From Knufia peltigerae (Eukaryota > Ascomycota > Eurotiomycetes > Chaetothyriales > Trichomeriaceae): 64,000 nucleotides of DNA. The position numbers and the translations under genes were made by a program. The notes beneath the pieces are model-generated. The model ran no database searches, was not told where the DNA came from, and was given only the letters and a program-made list of their open reading frames with translations. Below are positions 1 to 12,745 of this stretch, piece by piece. Position 1 is the first letter of the stretch, and the number at the start of each line of letters is the position of its first letter. The stretch lies in the NCBI GenBank assembly GCA_030247855.1, contig JAPDRN010000081.1:1-64000 (forward strand), read 5' to 3'.

Positions 1-76
1 CTAACCCTAACCCTAACCCTAACCCTAACCCTAACCCTAACCCTAACCCTAACCCTAACCCTAACCCTAACCCTAA
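1..76. repeat. Telomeric repeat array
   Basis: About 12.7 uninterrupted copies of CCCTAA read into the chromosome from position 1, the vertebrate/filamentous-fungal telomere repeat (TTAGGG on the other strand). It shows that the window begins at a true chromosome end. The array stops at CCCTAAG near 76 and unique AT-rich sequence follows directly. Confidence 0.98.
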
Positions 77-144
77 GATGCAGTATACCTATATATATTG
101 AATAAATAACTATTCAATGTAATAAAGGTGACCAATGATTTAGA

Positions 145-155
145 TTAGGGTTAGG
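145..155. repeat. Inverted telomere-like motif
   Basis: TTAGGGTTAGG lies about 70 bp inside the telomere, in the orientation opposite to the terminal CCCTAA array. It is nearly two telomere units. It may be a relic of end rearrangement or chance; it is too short to decide. Confidence 0.4.
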
Positions 156-3100
156 ATATTATCTAGTATATTAAGGATAATAACCTTTAAATAAGTGCCT
201 TAGATATTTAGACTAAGGGCTGAAGACTGACTATTAAGGATTAAGAATTAGGTGTTATTGTCTGGGTCATTTCACTTCACTAGGATATCTACCTTGTCTG
301 CTGCTATGATCTTCGGCCATATAAAGTAATATGATAAGCCTAAGTTAAATAGTAGGGCATTAAGTCCTCACTAGGTATATAGCTAGTTCATAAAAAACAT
401 GACCTTACCCTTGAATCTGTTACTCTTATCTCTATATAAGGCATTCTGGATATGTGTGCATGCATACCTTAGCTTAACTGACTTACTCACTAGGTAGGCA
501 TAGACACTAAGTTAGTCTAGGTAGTTCGGTATGGAGGGGATAGGTCTTATCATAAGGAAATAATTAGTGAATTCATGATCGTTAGTTATATTAGACTAGG
601 CCTTAGCCTAGGCCGCGGAATATTAGCCCTTTTAAATTATGAGGGTGTTTAGTCAGAGGTTAAAGGTAGCTAGAGTGATGTGCCTATAAACGGCTATATC
701 TTAAAGCCTAGTGGCCTTAATACTAGGCTTCTTACTTAGCTTCACGTTTATACTCTCCTTAGTTAGATAGGGTAAGAAGATTCTCTAAATCTTCTTGTAC
801 TTAGCTACTTTATACTTACTTTAATATAGCTTAACGCTAAAGATATAATATATAGGAACATTAATGCTTAGCTAGTACTTAGCCTAATTATTAAGAGCGA
901 TTTTAGTGACCATTATCTATTGAAGCTAAAGGATTAAAATGACTGTATATAGCACTTAACTAGCTATGCTTATATTCTTTATCTTCCCAGAGTTAATTAT
1001 TATAATAAATGTCTAAGAATTTAGGACGAATAATAGTAGATTATAATACTTCTTATAGTAGTTAGAGCACTATTTAAGAAACTCCTTTTTTATGTTAAAG
1101 GAGTATAGACTTTCATTATTACCTAGATAGTTTTACCTATCTAAGGAGTTAAGGTCTTTACTCTATATAGAGTTCTATAAAAGGTAAAGATAGCTAAGTA
1201 TATTAGTGACTTAGTTAATTATGGGGGTAATAGTGATAATCTATCTAGTAAGATAGTATAACTTATTAATTATAATGGAGTTCTTTATATAGTAATTCTT
1301 TAGCTTATAACCTTTATTATAGATCACGCGCTAGAAAAGACTTATAAAGAGAGAAGTATACACTATAATAATATCCTTAGGGTTAGCATTATTAACGGTA
1401 CTTTTTCGATCTTACTTAGAGACTTTTAACACTAAGTCTTAAACATTCTATAAATCATAATCCTTAGCATATATATTCACCTCTTAGAGAAGATAATGAA
1501 AGTAATAGTCACTAGTAGCTTATATTAAGTGCCCTAGCATAAGAGTTATTATGTTATCTTCTAATCCCGAATTAGTTAGTCTAAAGAATAGATAATGAAA
1601 TGAATCTAATAAGCGATAATAAGGTAAGTAGTAATATATAAAATAGATCTAGTAAAATAAATTAATGAATCTATTTCACGTCCTAGTGAGAGATTAATAA
1701 GTTAGGTGAGTAGGAGTAGAACAAAACTAACCTTTATTAACGCTATTAATGCTAAGATTCTAAAGGAATTTTACCTTATTACCTTTCTTAACTATGATTA
1801 GGGTGCGTACAGTATTAGTTTTATACACGCACCACATAATGCTAAATATAAATATCAGATTATTAGGGGGGAAACTCTTCTTAATTTTAATCTAGGTATC
1901 TTAGGCGCTAGTAAGTAGTAGTAATAAGTAAAGGTATTTATTAACGTTAATACTAAGGGTATAGTTAAAACTATAGAAAACTCGTAGCTACACTAGAGAA
2001 GTCTTAGTTTGCGCGATAACCTAGTGTTTCTTATATTTAGTGAACCATGAGTTAAGGGTACTAAGTAGTGCGAGCACGTAAGTTAGCCTAAAGTTAAATG
2101 GTTTTTTCTTTAGTGCTAGAAGACTCTATTTAGTAGTTATAACTACCTATCTATAGTATTTTCTATGTGCTTATAATTATTGCATTACGAAAGTATAGAT
2201 CAAAAAATACTACTCTAAGGTTTTTCCTAGACCATAGTTTAGGGCTAGAATGCCCCCTTTTATAGGTTCTTTCTCTATGATATATTACCATGCGGTTCTA
2301 ATAACTTAGTAAGACTTAGGGACAAATCTCACTATATCCTTAAGGTCTTTAGGGTGTTTAGAGGGAAAGAGTTAAATGGATTTAATGTTCTTATGATTTA
2401 GGTTAATACTAAGTAGCTTAGTAAAGTCTACGTAGTGCATAACTAATGCACTAACTATCGCTATTTTCTTTCTTAAGTCCTAAAACTCACTCTCCATTAG
2501 TTCGATAGTTAGTTTCTTTTTATAGTTAATATAGCCCTTAGAAGTAACTCATTCTGTAACTAATATATCTTTAGTACAGAATATCCAGTTATAGTCTTTA
2601 CTAAGAAAGGTATTATAAGTGATATAGCATTATTCTGAAAACACCTTAAGAAATATTTTGATAGATTTATTAATAACTAAGGAATAGCTAATCTCTTTAT
2701 CACCTATATCTTTACCCTAAATACAAATTAATAATGTTAGTAACAGTGTTATCTCTAAATAAAATATAGAATAGATTTAAGGAGATTAAGATTAATGAAT
2801 CCATTCTATATATTACCTAATAAGTGTATATACCTTTCTCTTATGTTACTCTTTAATAGCGAGCTTCTTAATTCGCATGAAGATAAGATCATTATCTTTA
2901 ATGAAGTCATTAATTACCTTAAGATTAATTTCCTTACTAGTATTCTATTAGTCATTAGGACCTAAGCCTATAGAAGTCTAAAACACCTTAACTTCCTATT
3001 TTAGGTCTTTAATCGTGATTATCTTAGCTTAAGTGATAGTGCTTTCACTAAGGATTACCTTCACTTCATTAGCTATAAGGTAGTGAACATTTACGGAACG

Positions 3101-3952
3101 TTTTTTATTAAAGATAGGTATTTTTAGTGCCTTAATATAGCCCATAATAAAGCATAATAGAATAAATACTTAATGGAAATCTTTAGCTATAAAGTCACCC
3201 CATAAAGGCAATAAACATAGGAAATTCTCATGCTTAAAAAATAGCACCGAAAAGTTCTTTAAAATCCAGAAGGTTTAGACTATATAATAAGCCTTTAGGA
3301 AGATTTTTATGTTTAATTTAGTGCCCCCTTTAAAGCCCTTAAAATAGGGATCTTTAAATATTAGTACTAATTAATGGTCAATCGTTAATAGAGCCTTCTA
3401 GGCAGCATTAGCGTGATCACCCTTAGCAATCTCTTTAGTGATCACTTCGAAAGAGTATATAAATAAGGCCTTATAGCCTAGCACATTAAATCTATGTTTC
3501 TTAAGTTGTATAAACTCCGCACACAATTTAAGGAGAGTATTAATAATCTTCTATAGTTTATGCGTGTTTAGAAGATTTAGATAGCCGATAAGAAAAGCTT
3601 GGTTATATATAAGAGTTTAATCCGGCTTAATATAGTGAAAGCTACTTAGTCACTTTCGCATTTTATTAATAAGTTAGTTATGATCCTTATACTTAAATTT
3701 TAACTTGTTCTTATTCTCCTATTATGCTTAGTTCTTTTTTACCTATTTAGAGTTATGTAGCTTGCGTTTAATCTTAGTAAAATTATCATTATTAGACGCG
3801 TCTTCTAATAAATTAAAATCTAACTTAATAATAATCTTCTTCTTTATCTTTATTACTCTGCGCCATTTTAGTACTTATTTATTAGCTTAAGCTTCTAGGG
3901 TAATGGGTAAACTAGATCTAATCTCTATACTATCGCTAATATCCTACTATGG

Positions 3953-4037
3953 CTTACTCTATTACTTACTCTATTACTTACTCTATTACTTACTTTATTA
4001 CTTACTCTATTACTTACTCTATTACTTACTTTATTAC
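3953..4037. repeat. 12-bp tandem repeat
   Basis: About seven head-to-tail copies of a 12-mer close to ATTACTTACTCT, differing mainly by C/T at one position (TTACTCT versus TTACTTT). It lies in the RIP-degraded zone with no coding frame. A further short 9-bp repeat (AACTAGTTT) follows near 4,117-4,140. Confidence 0.85.
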
Positions 4038-5589
4038 TATTTTAGTTAGTTACTAGTTAGTTACTTTTATGCTAAGGGTTTAAGCTCTTTAGTATTAGTA
4101 TTAAGAGAAGGGAAAGGTTTAACTAGTTTAACTAGTTTAACATTAGTGTCACTATTTAGTATTAAGAAGGCTAGTGTATTTAAGAGCTCTTCTTAAGTAA
4201 TTAGAACCTATTTCTTATACGTCTTAAAGATCTTCTTTAACTTGTTTACTCGATCATAATTATCTACTATTAGTGAGAGTTTCTTAAACTCTTATTTCAC
4301 TTAGTCTCGTTTAGTAATAAGGTTATTAATCTTAGCCTATAAGTCTTTAGTCTCGTTAGACTTTATGGTTTATAACTGCTTAGCTAGGGCCTTTTAAGTA
4401 GAACTCTTTTTATACTTACGCTTTAGTGGCGCTATCTTTGAATCCTGCACACATTAGTTAGAGTAGTCTATAGAATGAATCTAGCGGGATAGAGAGGTGT
4501 TAAGTTAGAATTAAATATAGAATGAATCTGATAAACTTAATCCTACGGCCTAAACTCACTTTAGGCCTAATCCGTATTAATTTGACCGCGATCTTTTCTC
4601 TGAGGCGGCGAATTAATAGAAATGAGGAAATTAGGCTTTTCTAATACCAGAATTAATCGATTAAAGAGAGATAATTAAAATGCCGCCATTTAGCGATGAT
4701 TCTTAATAGAAATAAATAAAAAGATAATGAATAAAGGAGAAATGGGCACGTTTTTTAGATAGAGAGAATTAGAAAAAATGAGATACGAGGTAGATAGAAT
4801 AAAGTGAAGATAAGGTAGTAGTCACTAAATAGTGAATAAATTACTCTTTAATAATAGCCTTTTAGCTCGCTAAATCTATTCTAAGTATTATTTACTATAT
4901 TAATAGAGATAGTTAAGTGATCACACTTAGTAGTATCTTTAAGTAATATATATATAAACTAGTGAGAGATAAGTTAGTAAGAACTAACTTTCATATTAAC
5001 ATTACCTACTATAAATAATATTAAAATATATTTTATAAACTACACCATAGCTTCTCTCTTTCGTAATATAACTACAGAAATAATAGGTAAGTTTATACAT
5101 AAAAAGCACACTTTATATTCTATACTTAAGAGACTATAAAGTCTTTAAAGTTAGGCTATACTAAATCCTTCAGAATAGTTTACTAAAGTGATAACTAAAG
5201 AAGTCTAGCCTAAAGATTAAGGGTAGTGTTAATGTAAATAAGCTATTAGGGCTTCTAACTAAAAGTGCGTAAGAAATAAAATAATATATGTTAAGATAAT
5301 TCACATTATATATAAAAAAGAAAGTAGTAATGAATAATAATACTAACTAAAGAAAATCTATAGCGTATTAAGTATAGTGATAAAGCCCTAACTAATAAAA
5401 TATAAGTGAGATTAGTGTCTATTATTAGTATAATTAATCATTATCTAAGTTTCCTATCTAGGTAAGATAGTGATACTAATTTCTGTAGATTTAGTTAAGC
5501 TATAATATGATATAAGTAGTAAATTAGATCTCCAAGTATTTATCTCCCCTATAGAGTTATTAATACTAATTAGTAGTTTCACTTAGAAC

Positions 5590-5750
5590 GTAACACGTAA
5601 TATATAGAATGGATCTAATGCTTTAACGCTACTAGATCTATTCTATATACTATATAATTTCACCCTTACTCACTAAATCCATTTTATGTGCTAAATAAAT
5701 CTTCTCTCCCTCACTAAATCCATTCTATATTCTATATAAACTTACTATAT
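5590..5750. repeat. Local AT-rich repeats around AGAATGGATCTA
   Basis: A motif close to ATAGAATGGATCTA, or its reverse complement, occurs about four times within 160 bp (near 5,600, 5,640, 5,685 and 5,730). Two of them form a direct repeat containing CTCACTAAATCCATT. Related forms occur near 2,768, 2,805, 4,470 and 4,525. These are probably remnants of one small repeated element. No function can be assigned. Confidence 0.5.
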
Positions 5751-8700
5751 ATAAGCCTATTAGCTCATGGTAATTTTGAGTTCTTACTCTAAAATCTATT
5801 CTTTTATTTAGTTAGTTATCTATTATAATATACCTAGAAACTCTAGCGGCGTCTTAGGGTGCCAATCTTTTCTCACCCATTTTCATTACAAATGAGAATG
5901 CCTTAGTGACGTGTTATAAGGGTCCTTAGGACTTTATAAGGGTTAGATAAAATACCATATATATCTAATGTTATTCTTTTCTTTCTATATGAGACTAGTA
6001 AGAGTGAGTATAAGTAGGATCTAGTAATAACGATATAATTCTTACTAGAAGGCATATTTAAAGTCTTAAAATGTGCTACTATTACGGTTAGCCATTATCT
6101 TAATACTCTTAAATGCGCGCTAGTATATAGTGCGATAAACTAGATTGCCTTAGTGTTAGTGTAGGACTCTATCGTTAAAGCGAAAGAGTGTCTAGGTTAA
6201 CTAGTTAGGTGTTTAGTAAATGGATTAATTACTAGAGGTGAGATAGACATATTTCACTATTAAGTTTTCGAATAATTCATGATTAAATAGAATATCATTC
6301 TTAAGAATATATTCTTAAATGTCTAGATTAGTTTCTATTAGTGAGAGAGTAGTAATAATATTCACACGAAATTAGTGTAGGATAAAATAAACAATTTAGA
6401 AGATAAGTTATAACTTAATTAGTTAGTGGTAATTATCCTAATATTTTAGTAGCCATAATAACGCTTTCTTAAGTATGTACATAGTGTTAACGAAATTCCG
6501 GACATATTCACTGCGCAAGATATAGTTTTTACGTAGGATGACGTTATTAAACAGTATTAATTTAGTGATATTCTTACGAAATTATAGTTAACTCTAGTTA
6601 AAGCGTGGTTTTATTCATGTATACTTATACTTAGATAAAGTATAAGAAAAGCTAAGACTAACCTAGGTGTGTCACTATTATGTTCGATATATCTATAGTC
6701 AATTGCTGTTGGGGTTAGATGGTGTTTTCCCTTCGCGGCGCCCTCACTAGAGAGCTAACTCTTAAAATAGGCCTTGCCCACTTAAAGTATATCGTAGATA
6801 ACATAGGAATATAAACATCATTTTTGTCTACTCTTATATAATGAGTTTACGATTTAACTATGTATAAATATACTTAAAGCCACTAGTGAACTTGTTCACA
6901 CTACGCTAAAGAAAATTTAGGTAGGTACTAATATAAATTAACTAGATATAGAAAGGGCAGTTATTTATAAAAATCTTAAGTTTATTAATTAAATAGATAT
7001 ATAGGCATTACAGAATTACCTAGAATAGTGCCTAGAACACTTAGTGCTCTTCACAAATTCTAAAGGATCACTTATTAGAGTTATGAAGTGAAAGGTAGGC
7101 GTAACACTTACTCATAATATAGACTTAATAGTATACCTTAGTGTTTACGGGATTATCACTAGCTACGCGTTTAATAGACTATAGAATTAGTGCGTCTAAG
7201 GCTAGCTTCTCTAGTCTATCATTCTTAAATAGCATTAGCTTATTAATATTCTAGACCTCTTTATAGAAACTATAGAACTAAGAGTAAATTAGATCCCTAG
7301 AGTAAAGCTTAGATTTCTTAGGTGTAACACTAGTAAGAGTGTAAGTATTATAGAGTATGTTTTAGGTGTAATATCGCTAACCTAAGCCGTTCTTCTTAGG
7401 TGGCTACCCTTTATATATCTTATAGAGATAATGCTTAAGGTAATAGTGGCGCTAGAGATAGACCTAAGGCTTTTAGTTAAGACTAAGATCGTGTGGTTAG
7501 AGAAAGGCTATTTAAGGGTAGATCTCCTTACCAATATTAATATAGAAGTGATTCAAATCTACGTATTATATATTCACTATATTTTCTAGGTATACCTAAT
7601 AGTTCTCTATTACGTCTAAGAGTGTGGGTTATAACGGATTAGTCTTAAACTAGAGCTTTATGCCCTTAGTAGAGAGAAATAACTACAGATCGCGAAAGTG
7701 CTATAGACTAAGTTAACTAATCTTTTCTAGGATAGTGTTCTAAATTCTAATGAGATACTTAGGCTAAATAACGTGTTTAATAGTTTATTAAGACTAATAG
7801 CTTACTATCATAGTTTTATGATTCTTAACTTAGTGAGTGTGAGAATTAGTTAGTGCCTATTAAAAGCTAACTAGTAGGTACTATATAATATGAGTAGGCA
7901 CATTATCAAAAATTACGGGATAGAAGATCTAGTTAACCTAAGTCATTAACTATTATTAGCTTAACATAATGAATTTATTACCTTAGAAGAGTAAATATAG
8001 AAAAGAGATATATAGTGTGATTTCATTCGTACTAATTAATTACCTTAGTAAGAAGTGTAATATATCACGAAGCATAACTATCTATGAATAAGGTACTTTA
8101 GCAGTAGACTACTAATCTTCATATTTATATCTTATTCCCTAAAGGTAAATATTAGTGATAATGTTTTATTTTATTAAGGTAGCTAGCTAATACTAAAGTC
8201 CTTTTTAAGTTACTAAGATAAAAGTTATAAAGCCTAGAAAGCTATTAATATTAAATACTATATCTAGATTTATAGCTTATATCTTTTCACTATATAGATA
8301 AACTTATTAAGGTAATTAACTACTATAAGGTTTAGCTATATTGTAAAAGCGTGCGTTCCATTGTTCTAAAGTTAGGATGAATTAATTTGCTAGCTACTCT
8401 AGGTTAAGAATCTCGGACTGCGAAAGAATGATTAGGAAGATATAATTAGTAGAGAAGATATTATTAAGACTATTATATTTAATATTAGAGTTATTTATAT
8501 AATCTTAAAGAATATTATAATAACTTATCTCTAAATAACTGTTAAAACCATCTTATAGTTAATACACTAAGTAATCTATAGTGTATTAAGTATAATTCTT
8601 TTTCTTTTCTTCTGCGTAATTATCATTATTCACTTTAGAGGGAAATTCTCCTATAGAGTCTTTAACTCTATCACTATTTATTAAGATATCATAAGTTTTA

Positions 8701-9563
8701 TTTATGTTATTAGGATTAGTAAAGATAGTACTACTAAAGAGTAAGGAAGGTTTAGTGTTAATAGTGAAGGATAAAGGACTTAAGCGAAAAAACTAATTAA
8801 GTTCACGAGGTTAATGTGAATAACTATTTTAAGGTGATAATAATAAGAAAGGACTGCGATTAGTGTGAAATAGATTTTATTCAATTTGTTAACAAAAATA
8901 GTGAGTACTATCACTACTAGAAGATTGTGCTAATAGAGTAGTGTCTTAAGATTGATTCAAAGTTAGCTAAGCTTTATTTAGAGTCTCTATCTCTTCTAAA
9001 GAAGATTAAGTGATTAGTAATGATTAAGATTGATAAAGTGTCTCATATTTATTAACCTTAATTATAGTCTATTAAGCTTATACATTATTATTATCTTAAC
9101 TAATAGTAAGATCTTAAATTCTAAGTCTAAGCGCTATTAAGATTAGAGGGATCTCTTATACTAGGCTAAATTAAATAATTCTCTTGCCTTACTAGAGCTA
9201 CGCAGTTAAGATTAACTATTAAGTAGATTACTAAGCGCGTTAATAAGTGTCATATACACGTTGACATAGTTAAGCCTATTCTCGCACTCAATTAAGCTCT
9301 TCATTATTAGTTAAAGAAATAGAGCGACCTTATTTCGACATTAAGAGGATGAGATTTTAAAGTAACAGTAGAAAGAGATATTCCTATACTCATATCCTCA
9401 TTCTTCTGTAACTTTGAAATCTTACCCCCTGAACTATTGAGTAGTGTTAATTCTTTTCTATCTAGTGTATTACCCTTAATACTATTAAGTTAGTGAAATT
9501 TGGTGTTTACGCGGGGAGAAAATTTATCTAAGTCATGAATACTGTCTATACTCTTTCTGAATA

Positions 9564-9643
9564 CGAATTATCACGCTCATCATGTGCTTAATGTGTACTT
9601 TACCTGTTTTAGAAGTGAATTATCACGCTTATCACGTGCCTTA
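9564..9643. repeat. Short direct repeat pair
   Basis: GAATTATCACGCTCATCATG near 9,565 recurs as GAATTATCACGCTTATCACG near 9,617, about 52 bp away. The two differ by C/T transitions, as RIP would leave. They may be ends or subrepeats of a lost element. Confidence 0.5.
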
Positions 9644-9800
9644 GCTAACCTTCCTTATTTTCAAAAAAGTGACTAACTTTAATCTTATATAACTCTCTTA
9701 ATTTAAGAGATATATAAATAAAATATATATCATTTGAAAGCTCTAAATGAGATCTATTAAATGATGTAAAAATCATAAAATTATTCTTATGTCTTTACTC

Positions 9801-12183
9801 TAAACTTAAGACGAAAAGCATTACTAGAGTGATCTTCCCTAAGAAGATTAGGAGAAATAGTACGCTAGTAAGCATTCTCTCTAGAGACATACTGAACGCT
9901 ATTACCTACAGCACTTTTAAGAGTAGGATTAAATTTCTTGCCTTAATAACGTGGCTTACTATGAAATTATTTTCGAAGGAAAATCGTATTTTAAGAACCA
10001 TGCCGCTTTAGTAGACTGTTTCGTCTTATAAGCTATATTAACTAATAACCTAAACATACTGTTTCGTGCCGCCTAAGTATATATGTATCGATATCAGCAC
10101 GAAGTTAAAGTGAAGTTATTGATTGTCGACTGCATCTGGACACTAGGCCTGGTAATTAATGGCCGGACTTGCTTATAACGCTTAGACCCCCTTGATTGAC
10201 TGTAATGGTCGCCTTGGAAGTATTCCCTACTATGTTATAATCTATGGCCTTAATTGCGAAGACTCCTTCTTAAGAATATCGCTTTGATAGCCTGTCATCT
10301 GTGTCTTTAATACTCGCAGTCTTAATGCTCCTATTTATGGAGATAGAACTTGAGAAGGTAGAGGCTGAACACGATAGACCAGGTTTAGCTGCTTTTAACG
10401 AAAGTACACTAAGCGAATTCGTATTTCATAGCCTGTTGAGATTAACTACGAAAATAGTAAGATATTACTTTATGTTCAGAACCATTTGACCTTTGTCGCC
10501 ATAATTTGTTTTGTGGTAATATCGCAGCACCGAGTAGCACCGAAGTTACCTGTACATGATGGTCTAGGAATTAAGTGTTAGGGATGTTAATATGGGTTAT
10601 ATTAGAAGCCCGGGTTTAGGCGCTTAGTAATGTAGAAGGATCTGGCTGCCCATGGACATTGGGAGCCAGAAGATTTATAGTAACATCTTACTAATGTTGT
10701 TGAAAACGTGATGAGGCATTCAAGATTAACCGAAAAGAGGCGAGATTCTAACGCATTCCTTCAAGAAACGCCCATAAGCACGTGGGCGAACTCTAGTGTC
10801 GTAAAAGTTAGTCCAATTCTCGAAATGGCAGTTAAATCTCTGAGGAATGAGGTATGTCATGGTACTAGTGGTAACTTTGTACTGCGAACTTAGTATAGCA
10901 TGTAACCTCTTTTACTACACCATGTCATGGGAATTGCAATTAGATAAATTTGTTATGAGGTATTCTATTGTAATTTACATCTTTTGATAGCACCATACTT
11001 AGAGAATATATGTCTTTGTTAATATTGCGTGTACTAGCTCTTTGTATCTAGAACAATGTTAGCTCTGTTATCCATACAGAATAATTACATGTCAATATAG
11101 GTATAGATTATACTATTTCCAGCGACAAGAGAACTTAATAGTTTAACATATTGTGAGGTTAGCAACGTGATGTGAATAACCTTGAGCTACATGTCATATT
11201 CGTCGACCCTATTAGGTTTTAACATTTATCACGCATCCCCAGCCCTCAGGGGTCATCAATATCGTCATCGTTCTGAAGTTGCGTGGCACCCATTATTTTG
11301 GCAATGAGCAGTCAATTGTGTAGCGTATCCCGTAGCTTGCGTTGCATTTTATAGTCCTTCTTCTCATGCGACTCTCCCTCTTCTAAAAAAAGGCAACTTT
11401 AGGGTTCTGTAAGACCATAACGCCTGTCCAATGCTGTTATCCGTTCTTGGGTCTATCCACAGCGTCTAAGATATTCAAAGAGAAAGGTTTCCGTCATATT
11501 TCTAAGGTGATCGTGGTAAGGGTAGCAGATGGGTTAGGAGGAGTGGGATGGGACCAGTTATGGGTGACCGTTGTTAGGCTTGAAAGCGATATACTCAGAG
11601 GGCTTCATTGCCGACTGACTAAGGGTGGGCGTAGTTTGATAGAGGTCAGGAAAGAGAGATGGACAGCTCGGTGGAATACGAAAAGGGCGTGCTTATAAGT
11701 GTCTTTCTCGTAGGAAAGAGAGGTGGAAGATAGGCGGGAGAGAGGGGCGTGAGAGATAAGCTAGTACCATTCATGACATAAAAATAAGCATTTGGAAGTT
11801 CGGTTTATTACGTGGTTTTTATCTTGTACCGTTACCATTTTAAGGACTAATTAGTGATTTAAGCACGCTACCGGCCCTAGGGCTTGCATAATGCCAAGCC
11901 ACGTAGGTAATAACTACCTAAGGGTTTTAAGAGTCGCAAATTCTGATAATTAAAGATAACGTCATAAATAAGATATAAAGTATTAATTTATATTACCTAC
12001 GCCCAAATTATAATGTTAGCGCATATTGATGGCCATTAGATCACGTGATATGGTCTTTAGTATTAGTCCTACCTTTAAATATAGAGTGATAAGAGAAGGA
12101 TTAACTCTCTATATCTTAGTAATTCTTATCTAAGAGTAGAAATATATATATATATATATATAGAATAGAAGCTATAAATATAA
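9801..12183. other. Moderately AT-rich non-coding stretch
   Basis: Composition is milder than in the preceding 9 kb between about 10,000 and 11,750, then returns to RIP-like AT-rich sequence. Only short open frames (up to 83 codons) are present and none has recognisable content or splice-supported extension. A (TA)n run lies at about 12,140-12,162. I see no gene. Confidence 0.6.
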
Positions 12184-12488
12184 TGTTAAGAGAACTAAGT
12201 TATATCGTAATAAGGAAGGGTATAGCGTAATAGGCCTTTATTAATGAATGACTAGCTAAGTAATAACTAAATAGAACTTAAAGAGCTTAAGAAGTAAAAG
12301 CCTATAAAGGGAAGTAAAGACCTTCTTATATAGATGTAAAGAAGAGTCTATATAGAAGACTTTAGAACAGAATAAACTATTAATTATAAATTAATAGTCT
12401 TACCATGCTCAACCTTGCGTAGTGTGCTTAGCCTTACACAGGTTAACTAGTTAATACTTTTAACTTAGAATAGTTAATATAGTTAATA
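12184..12488. mobile_element. LTR-like repeat, copy 1
   Basis: About 305 bp beginning TGTTAAGAGAACTA and ending GTTAATA. It is alignable base for base with a second copy at 26,603-26,908, and most differences are C/T or A/G transitions. TGTT at the left end and TA (from CA) at the right are what a RIP-mutated Copia-type LTR would show. The flanks of this copy (TATAA and TCTTT) do not form a matching target duplication, so it may be one LTR of a lost element or a recombined copy. Confidence 0.6.
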
Positions 12489-12745
12489 TCTTTTTCTTTA
12501 AATTAAATATTAATCCCTTTAAATCTATTATTATAAATCTTTAATTTTTATATTTTTTTAGGAGAGATAAAGTATTACTAATTTAATATTTAGATTTATA
12601 GTAAAGATTATAAAAAATAGGTACTCTTAATAATAATATAATAAGATTATACACTTTAATTTATACCTTAAATTAAGATATATATTAAATTAAGAAATCC
12701 TAATTAATAAGGCTATATTAATAGTTTAAAGTAATATAAAATAAT
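12489..12745. other. AT-rich non-coding spacer
   Basis: Very AT-rich sequence separates the LTR-like copy from the GC-richer segment that begins at about 12,746. It contains no open frame and no recognisable element. Confidence 0.6.

Larger units (their letters stand above)
77..9800. repeat. RIP-degraded AT-rich subtelomere, no genes
   Basis: The sequence is AT-rich, full of TpA, and has stops in all six frames; no open frame over about 60 codons exists here. Most surviving CpA/TpG dinucleotides sit in CAC or GTG. This is the signature expected of repeat-induced point mutation (CpA to TpA) acting on repeated DNA in Pezizomycotina. The original elements are no longer recognisable. Small tandem and dispersed repeats are listed separately. 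No RNA gene was seen. Confidence 0.85.

Noticed and set aside
1..76. CRISPR-like short repeats
   Set aside because: They are contiguous hexamers at a chromosome end, i.e. a telomere, with no spacers.
6700..6770. Possible Copia LTR start (TGTTGGGGTTAGATGG)
   Set aside because: No matching second copy, end or target duplication was found.
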